Assembly: GCA_013822765.1 (NCBI GenBank)
Contig: PNKY01000018.1
Span: forward strand, 1 to 62,975
DNA: 62,975 bases
Reading direction: 5' to 3'
Origin: Rhodospirillum sp.
GTDB taxonomy: Bacteria; Pseudomonadota; Alphaproteobacteria; Dongiales; Dongiaceae
Position 1 is the first letter of the stretch; the number at the start of each line of letters is the position of its first letter. Below are positions 27,371-35,955 of the stretch, in pieces. Both the position numbers and the translations under genes were made by a program. The notes beneath the pieces were generated by a model. That model had not been told where the DNA came from, made no database searches, and was given only the letters and a program-made list of their open reading frames with translations.

Positions 27371-27520
27371 GTGTCGCACAAGAAATCGTTCCTGATCATG
27401 ATGACGGCGTTGAGCGTCGTCGTCCTGGCCGGCTTCGTCAGCGTGTCGCTGAGCGCCGATGAGCCCAGCTATCGGCCCAACGACAAGGCCAATCACCACC
27501 CGCGATCCGTGAACGGCTAA
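27371..27520 (+). CDS. small membrane or exported protein (49 aa)
   Basis: GTG start preceded by GAGGAGG. The product reads MSHKKSFLIMMTALSVVVLA then GFVSVSLSADEPSY and a basic His-containing tail. It is a signal-anchor-like hydrophobic segment with a short periplasmic tail. It lies 26 bases ahead of the FecR gene and reads in the same direction, so it may be co-transcribed. It was missed by length-based searches; the strong ribosome-binding site supports it. Function unknown. Confidence 0.55.
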   Translation: MSHKKSFLIMMTALSVVVLAGFVSVSLSADEPSYRPNDKANHHPRSVNG

Positions 27521-27546
27521 CCCCACTTGAAATTTTGGAGGCATGC

Positions 27547-28332
27547 GTGAAAGCGCGTCTTGCATACCAGGTCTCGTTCGTCATCGCCGCGCTGGCGGCA
27601 TTGCCGCAGCCGGCGAGCGCATCCGGCATCGCTACCGTCGTGGACGTGGTGAACGAAGGCTACCGAACCCCGCCGGGCGCCGATGAGACCGCCGCGAAAA
27701 CCGCCGACGAGCTGGTGCAGAACGAAGCGCTGCGCACCGAGGAGGAGTCGGCGATCCAGGTGGAGTTCGTCGACGGCTCGCAGCTCAGCGTCGAGCAATC
27801 GAGCGAGATGGTGCTGTCGGACTATGTATTCGACGGAACGGCCGCCGCCGGCCTGATCAACCTGAATGACGGCTTGTTCCACTTCACCTCGAACGGCAAG
27901 CCCGACCAGGGCGTGAAGCTGCGCACGCCGGTCGCCACCATCGGCGTCCGCGGCACCGAGTTCCTGGTCCATGTCGACGGCAACGACGCCACCGTGATCG
28001 ACATCCTGTCTGGCGCGGTGTCGGCCAAGCCGCACGGCACCGGCCAGGAGGTCACCTGCTATCAGGGCCAGAGCATCCTGATCGCCGACGCCGATGAGGA
28101 CGCGCAGTGCGGCGACATCGGCTCGTTCTCGACCGCGGCCGGACCGGCCGGCGGCGATCGCGACCGTCCGGAGCCCGGCCATGCCGGCCAGGACCGCGAA
28201 AAGCCGGAGCCGCCGGAGCCGCCGAAGGATCGCCCGCGCCCGGCGCCCGAACCCGATCCCGATCCGTGCGAGGGCGGCTGCGGCAGCGAGGTCATGAACC
28301 TGGTCGACGAAGAGCCGTTCGATCTCGGCTGA
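27547..28332 (+). CDS. FecR-domain exported protein
   Basis: GTG start (GGAGG ahead); the open frame begins with TTG at 27535. A signal peptide ends in ASASG at about residue 26. Residues 55-165 form a FecR domain: VEFVDGSQLSVEQSSEMVL, then GLFHFTSNGKPDQGVKLRTP, with VATIGVRGTEFLVHVDGN near its end. The C-terminal tail is a Pro/Glu/Asp/Arg-rich low-complexity stretch ending CEGGCGSEV. Such FecR proteins lacking an anti-sigma partner are usually periplasmic and often neighbour cyclase or TPR proteins; here two TPR regulators flank it, so a signalling role is inferred. Confidence 0.8.
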   Translation: MKARLAYQVSFVIAALAALPQPASASGIATVVDVVNEGYRTPPGADETAAKTADELVQNEALRTEEESAIQVEFVDGSQLSVEQSSEMVLSDYVFDGTAAAGLINLNDGLFHFTSNGKPDQGVKLRTPVATIGVRGTEFLVHVDGNDATVIDILSGAVSAKPHGTGQEVTCYQGQSILIADADEDAQCGDIGSFSTAAGPAGGDRDRPEPGHAGQDREKPEPPEPPKDRPRPAPEPDPDPCEGGCGSEVMNLVDEEPFDLG

Positions 28333-28363
28333 GCCGGCCCATTCGATCGGCTGGGGGGTGGGG

Positions 28364-28398
28364 CGGCAACGGGCGGCATTTCCGGGCGCTCGTTGCCG
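28364..28398 (+). terminator. possible terminator of the FecR gene
   Basis: An 8-base inverted repeat CGGCAACG/CGTTGCCG with a GC-rich loop, followed by TTCCTTTC. The stem is strong, the T-run interrupted. Position, about 30 bases after the FecR stop, supports the call. Confidence 0.4.
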
Positions 28399-28551
28399 TT
28401 CCTTTCCCGGTATCGCGTTGCCAAGTATGACGAAATTCCGCCCATTCGGCGCTGGTGAGCCGTGAAAGCAGCAAACAAGGCTCTCACCCTGATTGACGAC
28501 TGAACGGACCGTTCCGTCTGTATCGTTAACGCCCCCGGTTCCCGGCCGAAG

Positions 28552-28569
28552 CTTGTAGAAGTCTTGTAG
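28552..28569 (+). promoter_or_regulatory. direct repeat CTTGTAG-AAGT-CTTGTAG
   Basis: CTTGTAG occurs at 28552-28558 and 28563-28569, giving 7-base units 11 bases apart, about 80 bases ahead of the regulator's ATG. This is the helix-turn spacing typical of tandem winged-helix binding, so self-regulation by the downstream winged-helix protein is plausible. It is an inference from spacing. Confidence 0.4.
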
Positions 28570-28649
28570 ATTTCATGGATTCCCGCGGCAGCGCTTGCGG
28601 CGGGATCGGCGCGCGGGGATGATGGCTGATTGTCCCAGCGGCGCGGCGC

Positions 28650-31208
28650 ATGGCAAACCCACAATCCCTTCATCTGCATTTCGGGGAATACGAGATCGAC
28701 CTGGCGGCGTTCGAGCTGCGCCGGGACGGCCAGCCTTGCGCGGTCGAGCCGCAGGTCCTGGAGCTGCTGGCCTACCTGGTGCGCAACGCCGGGCGGCTGG
28801 TGACCAAGGCCGACCTGATCGAGCATGTCTGGGATGGCCGCATCGTCTCCGATTCCACCCTGGCCAGCCGGGTCAAGTCGGCGCGCCGCGCGATCGGCGA
28901 CGACGGCGAGCAGCAGCGCCTGATCAAGACCGTGCACAGCCGCGGGGTGCGCTTCGTCGGCGAAGTCCGGGTCGAAGCGCGGCCGGCCGACGCGTCGGCC
29001 GCGGCGCCGGTCGGAGAACCGCCCAGGATCGCAATCCCCGGCGCGCCGGCCGAGATGCCGTCCATTGCCGTGCTGCCGTTCGCCAATGTCGGCGGCGACC
29101 CCGAGCTCAGCTACCTGGTCGACGGCCTGACCCAGGACATCATCACCGACCTGTCGCGCTTCCGTCAGCTGCGGGTGATCGCGCGCGATTCCTGTTTCCG
29201 GCACCGCGACGCCGGCACCGATCTGCGTGCCGCCGCGCAGACCCTCGGCGCCGACTATGTGGTGACGGGCAGCGTGCGCCGACAAGGATCGCGTCTGCGC
29301 CTGAGTGCGCAACTGACGGCGGCGGACAGCCGCAACGAATTGTGGGCCGAGCGCTTCGACCGCAGCACCGAGGACGTGTTCGCCGCCACCGACGAGCTGG
29401 TGCGCACCATCGTCGGCACGCTCGCCGGCCGCGTGCGCGCCGCGCTGGCCAAGCGCAAGCCGCCGGCCAACTTCGCGGCCTACGATTTCGTGCTGCGCGC
29501 CCATGTGGCGCTGACCAAGATCGGCGACCTCGGCGAGGAGGCCGAGGCGCGGCGCCTGTTCGAGCAGGCGCTGGCCTGCGATCCGCATTATCCGCGCGCC
29601 CATGCCGGGCTCGCCATCGTGCTGCTGCGCGACTGGTACCGCGGCGACAACGACGCGGCGATCGACCGGGCGCTCAACCACGCGCAGCAGGCGGTCGCGT
29701 TCGACAGCGACGACAACGAGTGCCAGGAGACGCTGGGCTGGATCCTGCTGCACCGGCGCGCCTTCGATCTCTCCGAGCGGCATTATCGCCGCGCGGTCGA
29801 GCTCAACCCCAGCTCGCCGGACGAGCTGGCGGCGATGGGCGTCGCCTGTTCGTATTTCGGCCGGCCGGAGGAGGGCATCGGCTGGTTCGAGCTGACCAAG
29901 AAGGTCGATCCGTTCTTCGATCCCAGCTGGTACTGGAATCTGCTCGGTGCGACCTATTTCAACGCGCGGCGCTACGAGGACGCGCTCGCCGCGTTCGCGC
30001 GCAATGACGCGCCGCCGATGTGGGTGCGAGCCTATGGCGCAGCGGCGCAAGCGCTGGCGGGGCGGGTTGATGCGGCGCGCGTGATGGCGGCCAGCATCGT
30101 GGCCGAGGCGCCGGATTTCTCCGCGACCGACATGATGGGCAAGGAACCCTACAGGCTGGCGGCGGATCTCGAGCACCTGGCGGCGGGGCTGCGGCTCGCC
30201 GGCCTGCTGCCTGCCAGCCCGGAGTCGTCGGCGCCGGAAGGCGTCGCCGCGCTCAGCGCGCGCCAAGCGCCGCCGACCACCAGCACCGAAGCGCATCAGT
30301 ATTACCTGATGGGCCGCTCGTTCCTGATCAACGGCGGCTGGAGCAAGCGCGCGCTCGAGGTCGCGCGCCAGATGTTCGTCAAGGCGATCGAGGCCGACCC
30401 GAACTTCGCCCATGCCTACGCCTCGCTCGCCAGCTGCGATTGCAAGCGCTTGCTGATGGAAGTGGAGAGCGTGTCGTTCCAGACCATCGCCGCCTCCAGC
30501 GAGCAGGCGCTGGCGCTGCATCCCGGCCTGTGCGAGGCGTACGCGGCCAAGGGCATGGCGCACTATGCCGCCGGCGAATGCGCCGAGGCCGACGCGGCGT
30601 TCGAGCAGGCGGTCGCGCGCGGGCCGCATTGCTTCGAGGCGCACTTCTTCTATGGCCGGCATTGCCTGGTGGAGGGGCGGCACGAGCAGGGTGCGCGGTT
30701 GCTGGAACGCGCGGCGGAGCTGAACCAGCTTGACTACGGCGCGTTCGGGCTGCTGGACGATTGCTATCGCCATCTCGGGCGGCACGACGAGGCGCGCGAG
30801 GCGGCGCGCCGTTGCGTCGAGCGCGTGACTTCGGAAGTGACCGCCCATCCCGACAACGCCAACGCGCTGGCGTTCGGCGCGATCATGGCGGCGGAGCTGG
30901 GCGATACTGCCATTGCGCTCGACTGGGCCGGACGCGCTGTCGCGATCGATCCGCACGACCTGGTGGTCAACTACAACGTGGCCTGCACCTATGCGACGCT
31001 GGGCGAGCTCGAGCGCGCGGTCGATCGCATGCACCACGCGATTCCCGACGACCCGGTGTGCCGCCGCGCCTTCACCGACTGGATGAAGATGGACATCTCG
31101 CTCGACCCGCTGCGCCCGTTGCCGGCGTTCCAGCAGCTGATGCACGACCTCGAGCACGCCTTCCCGGACGAGCAGCCGAAAGCCATCCCGCTGCTGCAGT
31201 CGGCCTAG
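28650..31208 (+). CDS. winged-helix/TolB-like/TPR one-component regulator, full length
   Basis: An 852-residue protein: winged helix at about 8-102 (PQVLELLAYLVRN, HVWDGRIVSDST), TolB-like segment at about 128-265 (SIAVLPFANVGGDPE, RFRQLRVIARDSC), then a first TPR block to about 510 and a second (AHQYYLMGRSFLI onward) to the end. No receiver or membrane segment. It probably binds its target DNA directly and senses a partner or small molecule through TolB/TPR. Together with 25552-27243 it brackets the FecR protein. An 11-base-spaced direct repeat lies about 80 bases upstream. Confidence 0.85.
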   Translation: MANPQSLHLHFGEYEIDLAAFELRRDGQPCAVEPQVLELLAYLVRNAGRLVTKADLIEHVWDGRIVSDSTLASRVKSARRAIGDDGEQQRLIKTVHSRGVRFVGEVRVEARPADASAAAPVGEPPRIAIPGAPAEMPSIAVLPFANVGGDPELSYLVDGLTQDIITDLSRFRQLRVIARDSCFRHRDAGTDLRAAAQTLGADYVVTGSVRRQGSRLRLSAQLTAADSRNELWAERFDRSTEDVFAATDELVRTIVGTLAGRVRAALAKRKPPANFAAYDFVLRAHVALTKIGDLGEEAEARRLFEQALACDPHYPRAHAGLAIVLLRDWYRGDNDAAIDRALNHAQQAVAFDSDDNECQETLGWILLHRRAFDLSERHYRRAVELNPSSPDELAAMGVACSYFGRPEEGIGWFELTKKVDPFFDPSWYWNLLGATYFNARRYEDALAAFARNDAPPMWVRAYGAAAQALAGRVDAARVMAASIVAEAPDFSATDMMGKEPYRLAADLEHLAAGLRLAGLLPASPESSAPEGVAALSARQAPPTTSTEAHQYYLMGRSFLINGGWSKRALEVARQMFVKAIEADPNFAHAYASLASCDCKRLLMEVESVSFQTIAASSEQALALHPGLCEAYAAKGMAHYAAGECAEADAAFEQAVARGPHCFEAHFFYGRHCLVEGRHEQGARLLERAAELNQLDYGAFGLLDDCYRHLGRHDEAREAARRCVERVTSEVTAHPDNANALAFGAIMAAELGDTAIALDWAGRAVAIDPHDLVVNYNVACTYATLGELERAVDRMHHAIPDDPVCRRAFTDWMKMDISLDPLRPLPAFQQLMHDLEHAFPDEQPKAIPLLQSA

Positions 31209-31211
31209 CAA

Positions 31212-31454
31212 CTAAGGCTGCCATCCCGGCTTGCTGCCTTCGCCATCCGCATCGGCGCGGCTGGCGCCGAAATCCTTGAGCGCGCCGTCGGACAGGGCAA
31301 GCAGCTGCCGCCGCTGACGCGCGCGCTCCTGCCAATCCAGCAGCCCATTCACCAGTGTGCTGAAACCATCACTTGCGCTTTGCGCGAGGGCGAGCAGCGA
31401 ACGATGCGGGCGACGCTCGGCATGGACGGACAGCGCGGTGTCGATCGTGGTCAT
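31212..31454 (-). CDS. DUF1127 (YjiS-like) small basic protein, 80 aa
   Basis: The C-terminal half carries the DUF1127 signature WQERARQRRQLLALSDGALK then DFGASRADADGEG, an Arg-rich helix. Proteins with this domain are common in alphaproteobacteria; some bind RNA and affect phosphate or stress responses (for example in Agrobacterium). Start at MTTIDTALSVHAE (31454); it overlaps the upstream small gene by ATGA. It lies convergent to the TPR regulator gene, 3 bases apart. Confidence 0.75.
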   Translation of the reverse strand: MTTIDTALSVHAERRPHRSLLALAQSASDGFSTLVNGLLDWQERARQRRQLLALSDGALKDFGASRADADGEGSKPGWQP

Positions 31455-31657
31455 GGGCGATCTCCTTGCTCGGCGGACCGAAGCGGCGGCGCGAAGCGGA
31501 GGCGAGGAAGGCGCAGGTCCGCGAGCCATCCGACCAGCCGGGCGATGGCGGACTGGACTGCCATCAGCCGTTCGACCGGCTGGGCGGGCGCGCCGAGGGC
31601 GATGATCGAAACTGGCACCAGGCCAAGCCTGTCGGCCAAGTCGTTGTCGGGCTTCAT
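31451..31657 (-). CDS. small protein coupled to DUF1127 gene (68 aa)
   Basis: Reads MKPDNDLADRLGLVPVSIIA then LMAVQSAIARLVGWLADLRL. Its stop overlaps the DUF1127 start by four bases (ATGA), which indicates translational coupling. The C-terminal amphipathic stretch is hydrophobic enough to associate with a membrane. The first half of the frame upstream of 31657 is Arg/Pro-rich and discarded. No family is recognised. Confidence 0.5.
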   Translation of the reverse strand: MKPDNDLADRLGLVPVSIIALGAPAQPVERLMAVQSAIARLVGWLADLRLPRLRFAPPLRSAEQGDRP

Positions 31658-31835
31658 GGCGTCTCCCCTTCCTGACCTGCGGCGCGAGCGCCGCGTTGCC
31701 GGTCCTTTGTAGGCAGGCGGCGGGATTTCACCGGGAAGGGCGGCTCGGCGATCGGGAACGAAACTTGTCTTCATCGGGAAAAATTCGTTAAATCAGCGGA
31801 TTATCTGGGCGGTGAAGGCCGTGGTGGGGGGCCAG

Positions 31836-33785
31836 ATGGCGGTCGCGGAGCTCAAGCTGCTCGGCGTCTTTGAACTGAGGCTGTCCGATGGCCGGCTGGC
31901 GGAGCTGCCGGGCCAGAAGGACCGGGCCCTGCTGGCGATTCTCGTCCTGGCGAAAGGCGCGCCCCAGTCGCGCGACAAGCTGGCCGGTCTGTTGTGGAGT
32001 GATCGCGGCGATCCACAGGCGCGCGACAGCCTGAAGCACGCGCTCACGCGCCTACGACAGAGCCTAGACGAGACGCTCTCGAATGCGCTGGTCGCGGACC
32101 GGCAATCCGTCCGGCTCGATTCGGGCGGCCTTGTGGTCGATGCGGTGCAACTCGAACAGTTGGTGAAGACCGGGACGCCCCAGGCCCTGGAGCAGGCCAG
32201 CGCGCTGGCGGCGGGCGATCTGCTCGACGGCGTCAGCATTCGCGATGCGGGGTTCGAAGAATGGCTGGGGACGCAGCGACAGCGGCTGCGCCGCCTTCAT
32301 GAGGACGCGCTGACCGGGCTGCTCGCACCCGGACTGCCGATCGAAACCCGGGAACGCGCGGCACGCCGGCTGATCGCGCTCGATCCGCTGCGCGAAGCCG
32401 CCACCCGCGCGCTGATGCAGGTGCATCTCGAGCGCGGCGAGACCGCGCAGGCGATGAAGCTGTTCGAGACTCTGAAGGACCGGCTGCATGCCGAGCTGGG
32501 GGTGAAGCCGGAGCCGGAGACGATGCGGTTCCAGGAAACGCTGCGTCAGGGGCGCGCGGCCCCAGCCGTCGCGTCGCCAGCAGATCCGTCCGGCAAGCCA
32601 TCGATCGCGGTGCTGCCGTTTCAGAATCTGAGCGGCGATCCGGAGCAGGAGTATTTCGCCGACGGCATGGTGGAGGAGATCATCACCGCGCTGTCGCGCC
32701 TGCGCTGGCTGTTCGTGATCGCGCGCAACTCCAGCTTCACCTATCGCAACCGCGCGATGGACGTGCGGCAGATCGGGCGCGAGCTCGGCGTGCGCTACAT
32801 CCTGGAAGGCAGCGTGCGCAAGGCGGCGAACCGCGTGCGCATCACCGGCCAGCTGCTCGACGTCTCGACCGGCGCACACTTGTGGGCCGAGCGCTTCGAC
32901 GGCACGCTCGAAGAGGTGTTCGACCTGCAGGACCAGGTAGCCACGAAGGTGGTCGGCGCGATCGCGCCCAAGCTGGAGCAGGCGGAGATCGAGCGTGCCA
33001 AGCGCAAGCCGACCGAAAGCCTCGATGCCTACGATCATTTCCTGCGCGGACTGGCTTGCGTCTATCGCTGGACCAAACAGTCGATGGAAGAGGCGCTCCA
33101 ACACTTTCGCAAGGCGATCGAGCTCGACCCCGATTACGCCTCGGCCTACGGCATGGCGGCGCGCTGCTATTCCGCGCGCAAGGTCAGCGGCTGGATGGAG
33201 GACAACGCGCGCGAGACGGCGGAGGTGGCACGGCTGGCGAAGAAGGTCGCGCAGATCGGCCGCGACGATGCGGTGGCGCTCTACACCGCCGGCATGGCGC
33301 TCGCATACTACGTCGGCGAGCTCGATGACGGCGCGGCGATGATCGAGCGGGCGCTCGCGCTCAATCCGAACGCGGCATGGGCCTGGCTGTTCAGCGGCTG
33401 GACCAAGGTGTGGCAGGGCGATCCGGAGCATGCCCTGGACTGCATCGCGCGCGCGGCAGCGCTCAGCCCGCAGGATCCGCAATTCTTCAACATGCGCACG
33501 GCGACCGCGTGGGCGCATCTGCTGGCCGGCCGCTACGGCGAGGCGCAGAAAGCCGCGCAGGCGGCGCTCGGCGAGCAGCCGGACTATGTGAACGCGCTCT
33601 ATGCGCTTGCGGCCAGCAGTGCGCTGGCGGGGCAGACCGCGCTTGCCCGAGATGCGATGGCGCGCCTGCGGCAGTTCGATCCCGGCGCGCGCATCGGGCT
33701 GCTGCTGCAGCGCTATCCGGTGCGCCGGCCCGAGGACCTCGCCAAGGTCGCGGACGGACTGCGCCGCGCCGGCATGCCGGAGTAA
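31836..33785 (+). CDS. SARP/BTAD-type regulator with TolB-like and TPR domains
   Basis: A 649-residue protein. The N-terminal 90 residues form a winged-helix domain of SARP type (LKLLGVFELRLSDGRLAEL, LAGLLWSDRGDPQAR), followed by a BTAD helical region to about 235 (ALMQVHLERGETAQAMK, AELGVKPEPETM). A TolB-like segment (SIAVLPFQNLSGDPEQEYF, LRWLFVIARNSSFTYR) lies at about 258-370, and TPR helices follow. It is a one-component activator in the SARP style. The ATG at 31836 follows a G-rich ribosome-binding site; a GTG 24 bases upstream is an alternative. It shares its TolB/TPR portion with the regulators at 25552 and 28650. Confidence 0.85.
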   Translation: MAVAELKLLGVFELRLSDGRLAELPGQKDRALLAILVLAKGAPQSRDKLAGLLWSDRGDPQARDSLKHALTRLRQSLDETLSNALVADRQSVRLDSGGLVVDAVQLEQLVKTGTPQALEQASALAAGDLLDGVSIRDAGFEEWLGTQRQRLRRLHEDALTGLLAPGLPIETRERAARRLIALDPLREAATRALMQVHLERGETAQAMKLFETLKDRLHAELGVKPEPETMRFQETLRQGRAAPAVASPADPSGKPSIAVLPFQNLSGDPEQEYFADGMVEEIITALSRLRWLFVIARNSSFTYRNRAMDVRQIGRELGVRYILEGSVRKAANRVRITGQLLDVSTGAHLWAERFDGTLEEVFDLQDQVATKVVGAIAPKLEQAEIERAKRKPTESLDAYDHFLRGLACVYRWTKQSMEEALQHFRKAIELDPDYASAYGMAARCYSARKVSGWMEDNARETAEVARLAKKVAQIGRDDAVALYTAGMALAYYVGELDDGAAMIERALALNPNAAWAWLFSGWTKVWQGDPEHALDCIARAAALSPQDPQFFNMRTATAWAHLLAGRYGEAQKAAQAALGEQPDYVNALYALAASSALAGQTALARDAMARLRQFDPGARIGLLLQRYPVRRPEDLAKVADGLRRAGMPE

Positions 33786-33818
33786 CGATCAAGTGCAACT
33801 CCGTGTGAGGAGCATCCC

Positions 33819-34568
33819 ATGGAGATTTCATTCAAGGGGAAGAAGGTCCTGGTCGGAGGCGCCAGCCGCGGCATCGGGCGGTCGATCGCGCTTGTGTTCG
33901 CCGGCGCCGGCGCCGACGTGGCGATCTGCGCGCGCGGGCCGGAGGGCGTGCGCGCGGTCGAAGCCGAGCTCAGGCGGCACGGGACGAAGGTCTTCGGCAT
34001 GGCCTGCGATCTCGGCGACGAGTCCCAGGTGACCGGCTTTGTGAATGATGCCGCCAAGGCCCTCGGCGGCATCGATGTCCTCGTCAACAACGCATCCGGC
34101 ATGGGGATGAAGGATGACGAAAGCGGTTGGGCTGCCAGCGTCAACATCGATCTTCTCGGCACGGCGCGCGCAACCCGCGCCGCCGTACCGTTCCTGGAGC
34201 AATCGAAGGGCAGCATCATCAACATCTCCTCCATCTCGGGCCTGATGGCGGTGCCGCGCACGCTGCCCTATGCCGCGATCAAGGCGGCGCTGATCAACTA
34301 CACCATGGGCCAGGGGCTGGCGCTCGCGCCCAAGCAGATCAGGGTCAATGCGATCGCACCCGGGTCGACCACGTTTCCCGGCGGCGTATGGGAAGGCCGC
34401 AAGATCTCGGACCCGGAGCTCTATCAGCGACGCCTCGAGGGCATTCCCTGGGGACGGTTCGGATCGCCCGAGGACATCGCCAAGGTTGCGCTCTTTCTCG
34501 CCAGCGACCTTGCCGGCTGGGTGACCGGACAAACGATCGTCGTCGACGGCGGCCAGTCCTTGGCGTGA
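33819..34568 (+). CDS. SDR family oxidoreductase
   Basis: A 249-residue classical short-chain dehydrogenase/reductase. NAD(P)-binding motif GGASRGIGRSI at 14-24, NNASGMG at about 90, catalytic Ser (about 138, INISSISG), Tyr151 and Lys155 in YAAIK, and a C-terminal WVTGQTIVVDGG typical of FabG-like enzymes. The second residue of the Gly motif is Ala where many have Thr. Substrate unknown; FabG-type 3-oxoacyl reduction or sugar/alcohol dehydrogenation are both possible. It converges on the aminotransferase gene, 4 bases away. Confidence 0.9.
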   Translation: MEISFKGKKVLVGGASRGIGRSIALVFAGAGADVAICARGPEGVRAVEAELRRHGTKVFGMACDLGDESQVTGFVNDAAKALGGIDVLVNNASGMGMKDDESGWAASVNIDLLGTARATRAAVPFLEQSKGSIINISSISGLMAVPRTLPYAAIKAALINYTMGQGLALAPKQIRVNAIAPGSTTFPGGVWEGRKISDPELYQRRLEGIPWGRFGSPEDIAKVALFLASDLAGWVTGQTIVVDGGQSLA

Positions 34569-34572
34569 TGGC

Positions 34573-35955
34573 TCACGCGCGCAGGGCGGTGCTCTTCAGC
34601 CGGGTCAGCATCTCGTCGAACGCGCTGAGATAGGTCGCGATGTCCTCCGCGGTGTGGGCGAAGGAGGCCGACGGGCCGTGGATGTAGATCGGCTCCCACA
34701 CGCCGCGATTGGCCATGAAGGGGCGGATCCAGCGGTTGAGATCGCTGCTGATGCAGCGCGCCGCCTCCGCGGCGTTGCGCGGCAGGGTGTCGGTGAGGCA
34801 GAGCCCGGAGCGGTTGCCGAGGCGATAGGCGCGTCCCGGAAGCTCGTGCCGCGCCAGCAGAGAATCGATGCCGTCGGCGAGCGCTTCGCCTAAGGTTTCG
34901 ACCCGGCGATAGCCTTCTTCCGTCAGCACCGCTTCGAGCGCGGCGCGCGCCGCCGCCATGTTGAGGGCGTTGCCGTAGGTGGTGCCGCCGATCGCCAGCG
35001 TCTTGCCATCGACCGGGATTTGCGGCTCGGTGTTGCGCTCGACCAGGTCGGAGAGGTCCGCGGTCAGGCCATAGACGCCGATCGGCACACCACCGCCGAC
35101 GCACTTGCCGAGGGTGAGGATGTCCGGCTCCAGCCGCCATTTGCGGGTGAAGCCGCCGAAGCACGCGACCTGGGTATGGGTCTCGTCGATGATCAGGAGC
35201 GCGCCGTGCCGGCGAGTGAGATCGCGCAGGCCGGCGTGGAAGCCGTCGTCGGGATGGATGACGCCGATGTTGGTCATCACCGGCTCGGCCAATACGCAGG
35301 CGACGTCGCCGCCCTTCAGCGCGCGCTCGACCGCGTCCAAGTCGTTGAACGGCACCTCGATGGTGCGCTGCTCGACTCCGCGCGGCAGGCCGTGATGATC
35401 GGGCTCGCTGGCGCCGCCAGCGTCGCCGCGCACCAGCGTCTCGTCGATATGGCCGTGATACTTGCCGGAGAAGATCAGAACCTTGTCCTTACCGGTGGCG
35501 CGCCGCGCGATGCGGAAGGCCTCGGTATTGGCGGCCGAGGCGGACAGCGTGAACTGCCACGCCGCCATGCCGAAGCGCGCGCGCAGCAGCCGGCAGACCG
35601 CGATCGCGTCCTCGGTCGGCAGCAGGAAGTGGCTGCCGTTGGCGAAGCGCTCGGCGACGGCGCGCGCGACCGGCGCGGGGCCGAAGCCGCACACCATGCT
35701 GAGGTCGCATTGCGTCATGTCGAGATAGCGGTTGCCGTCGACGTCGGTGAATGTCGCGCCGTCGCCGCGCGCCACGAAGATCTCGGTGCCCGGATAGAAC
35801 GCCGCCATCCAGGAGCAGGGCACGCCGTTCGGCATCAGGCCGCGGCTCTCGGCATAGAGCGCGTTGGAGCGCGGGATGCGGGCGTTGAAGCGCGCGACTT
35901 CCTCGGCGCGCAGGGCCCGCAGCTGTTCGATATCCAGGCGAATCGGGCGTTTCAT
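34573..35955 (-). CDS. class III aminotransferase (GSA-aminomutase-like)
   Basis: A 460-residue PLP enzyme of the class III family. GKYHGHIDE and ETHTQVACFGGF are visible, with PLP Lys284 in LTLGKCVGGGVPIG and the family TTYGNALNMAAARAALE. It resembles glutamate-1-semialdehyde aminomutase-like or omega-transaminase proteins in sequence, but the N-terminus is long. The substrate is unknown. A promoter (TTGACA-N17-TATAGC) lies upstream and an operator overlaps it; the divergent CGNR gene is probably the regulator. Cytosolic. Confidence 0.88.
   Translation of the reverse strand: MKRPIRLDIEQLRALRAEEVARFNARIPRSNALYAESRGLMPNGVPCSWMAAFYPGTEIFVARGDGATFTDVDGNRYLDMTQCDLSMVCGFGPAPVARAVAERFANGSHFLLPTEDAIAVCRLLRARFGMAAWQFTLSASAANTEAFRIARRATGKDKVLIFSGKYHGHIDETLVRGDAGGASEPDHHGLPRGVEQRTIEVPFNDLDAVERALKGGDVACVLAEPVMTNIGVIHPDDGFHAGLRDLTRRHGALLIIDETHTQVACFGGFTRKWRLEPDILTLGKCVGGGVPIGVYGLTADLSDLVERNTEPQIPVDGKTLAIGGTTYGNALNMAAARAALEAVLTEEGYRRVETLGEALADGIDSLLARHELPGRAYRLGNRSGLCLTDTLPRNAAEAARCISSDLNRWIRPFMANRGVWEPIYIHGPSASFAHTAEDIATYLSAFDEMLTRLKSTALRA

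Larger units (their letters stand above)
28333..28649. other. regulatory region between the FecR gene and the second TPR regulator
   Basis: No gene is seen in about 317 bases. CGGCAACG (28364-28371) and CGTTGCCG (28391-28398), then TTCCTTTC, could end the FecR transcript, although the T-run is weak. ACGGA/TCCGT (28504-28517) is a short inverted repeat. CTTGTAG repeats 11 bases apart nearer the gene; it is listed separately. Confidence 0.4.

Noticed and set aside
28062..31211. 1049-codon open frame opposite the TPR regulator
   Set aside because: Low-complexity Arg/Gly/Leu-rich translation without motifs, opposite a gene with recognised domains.
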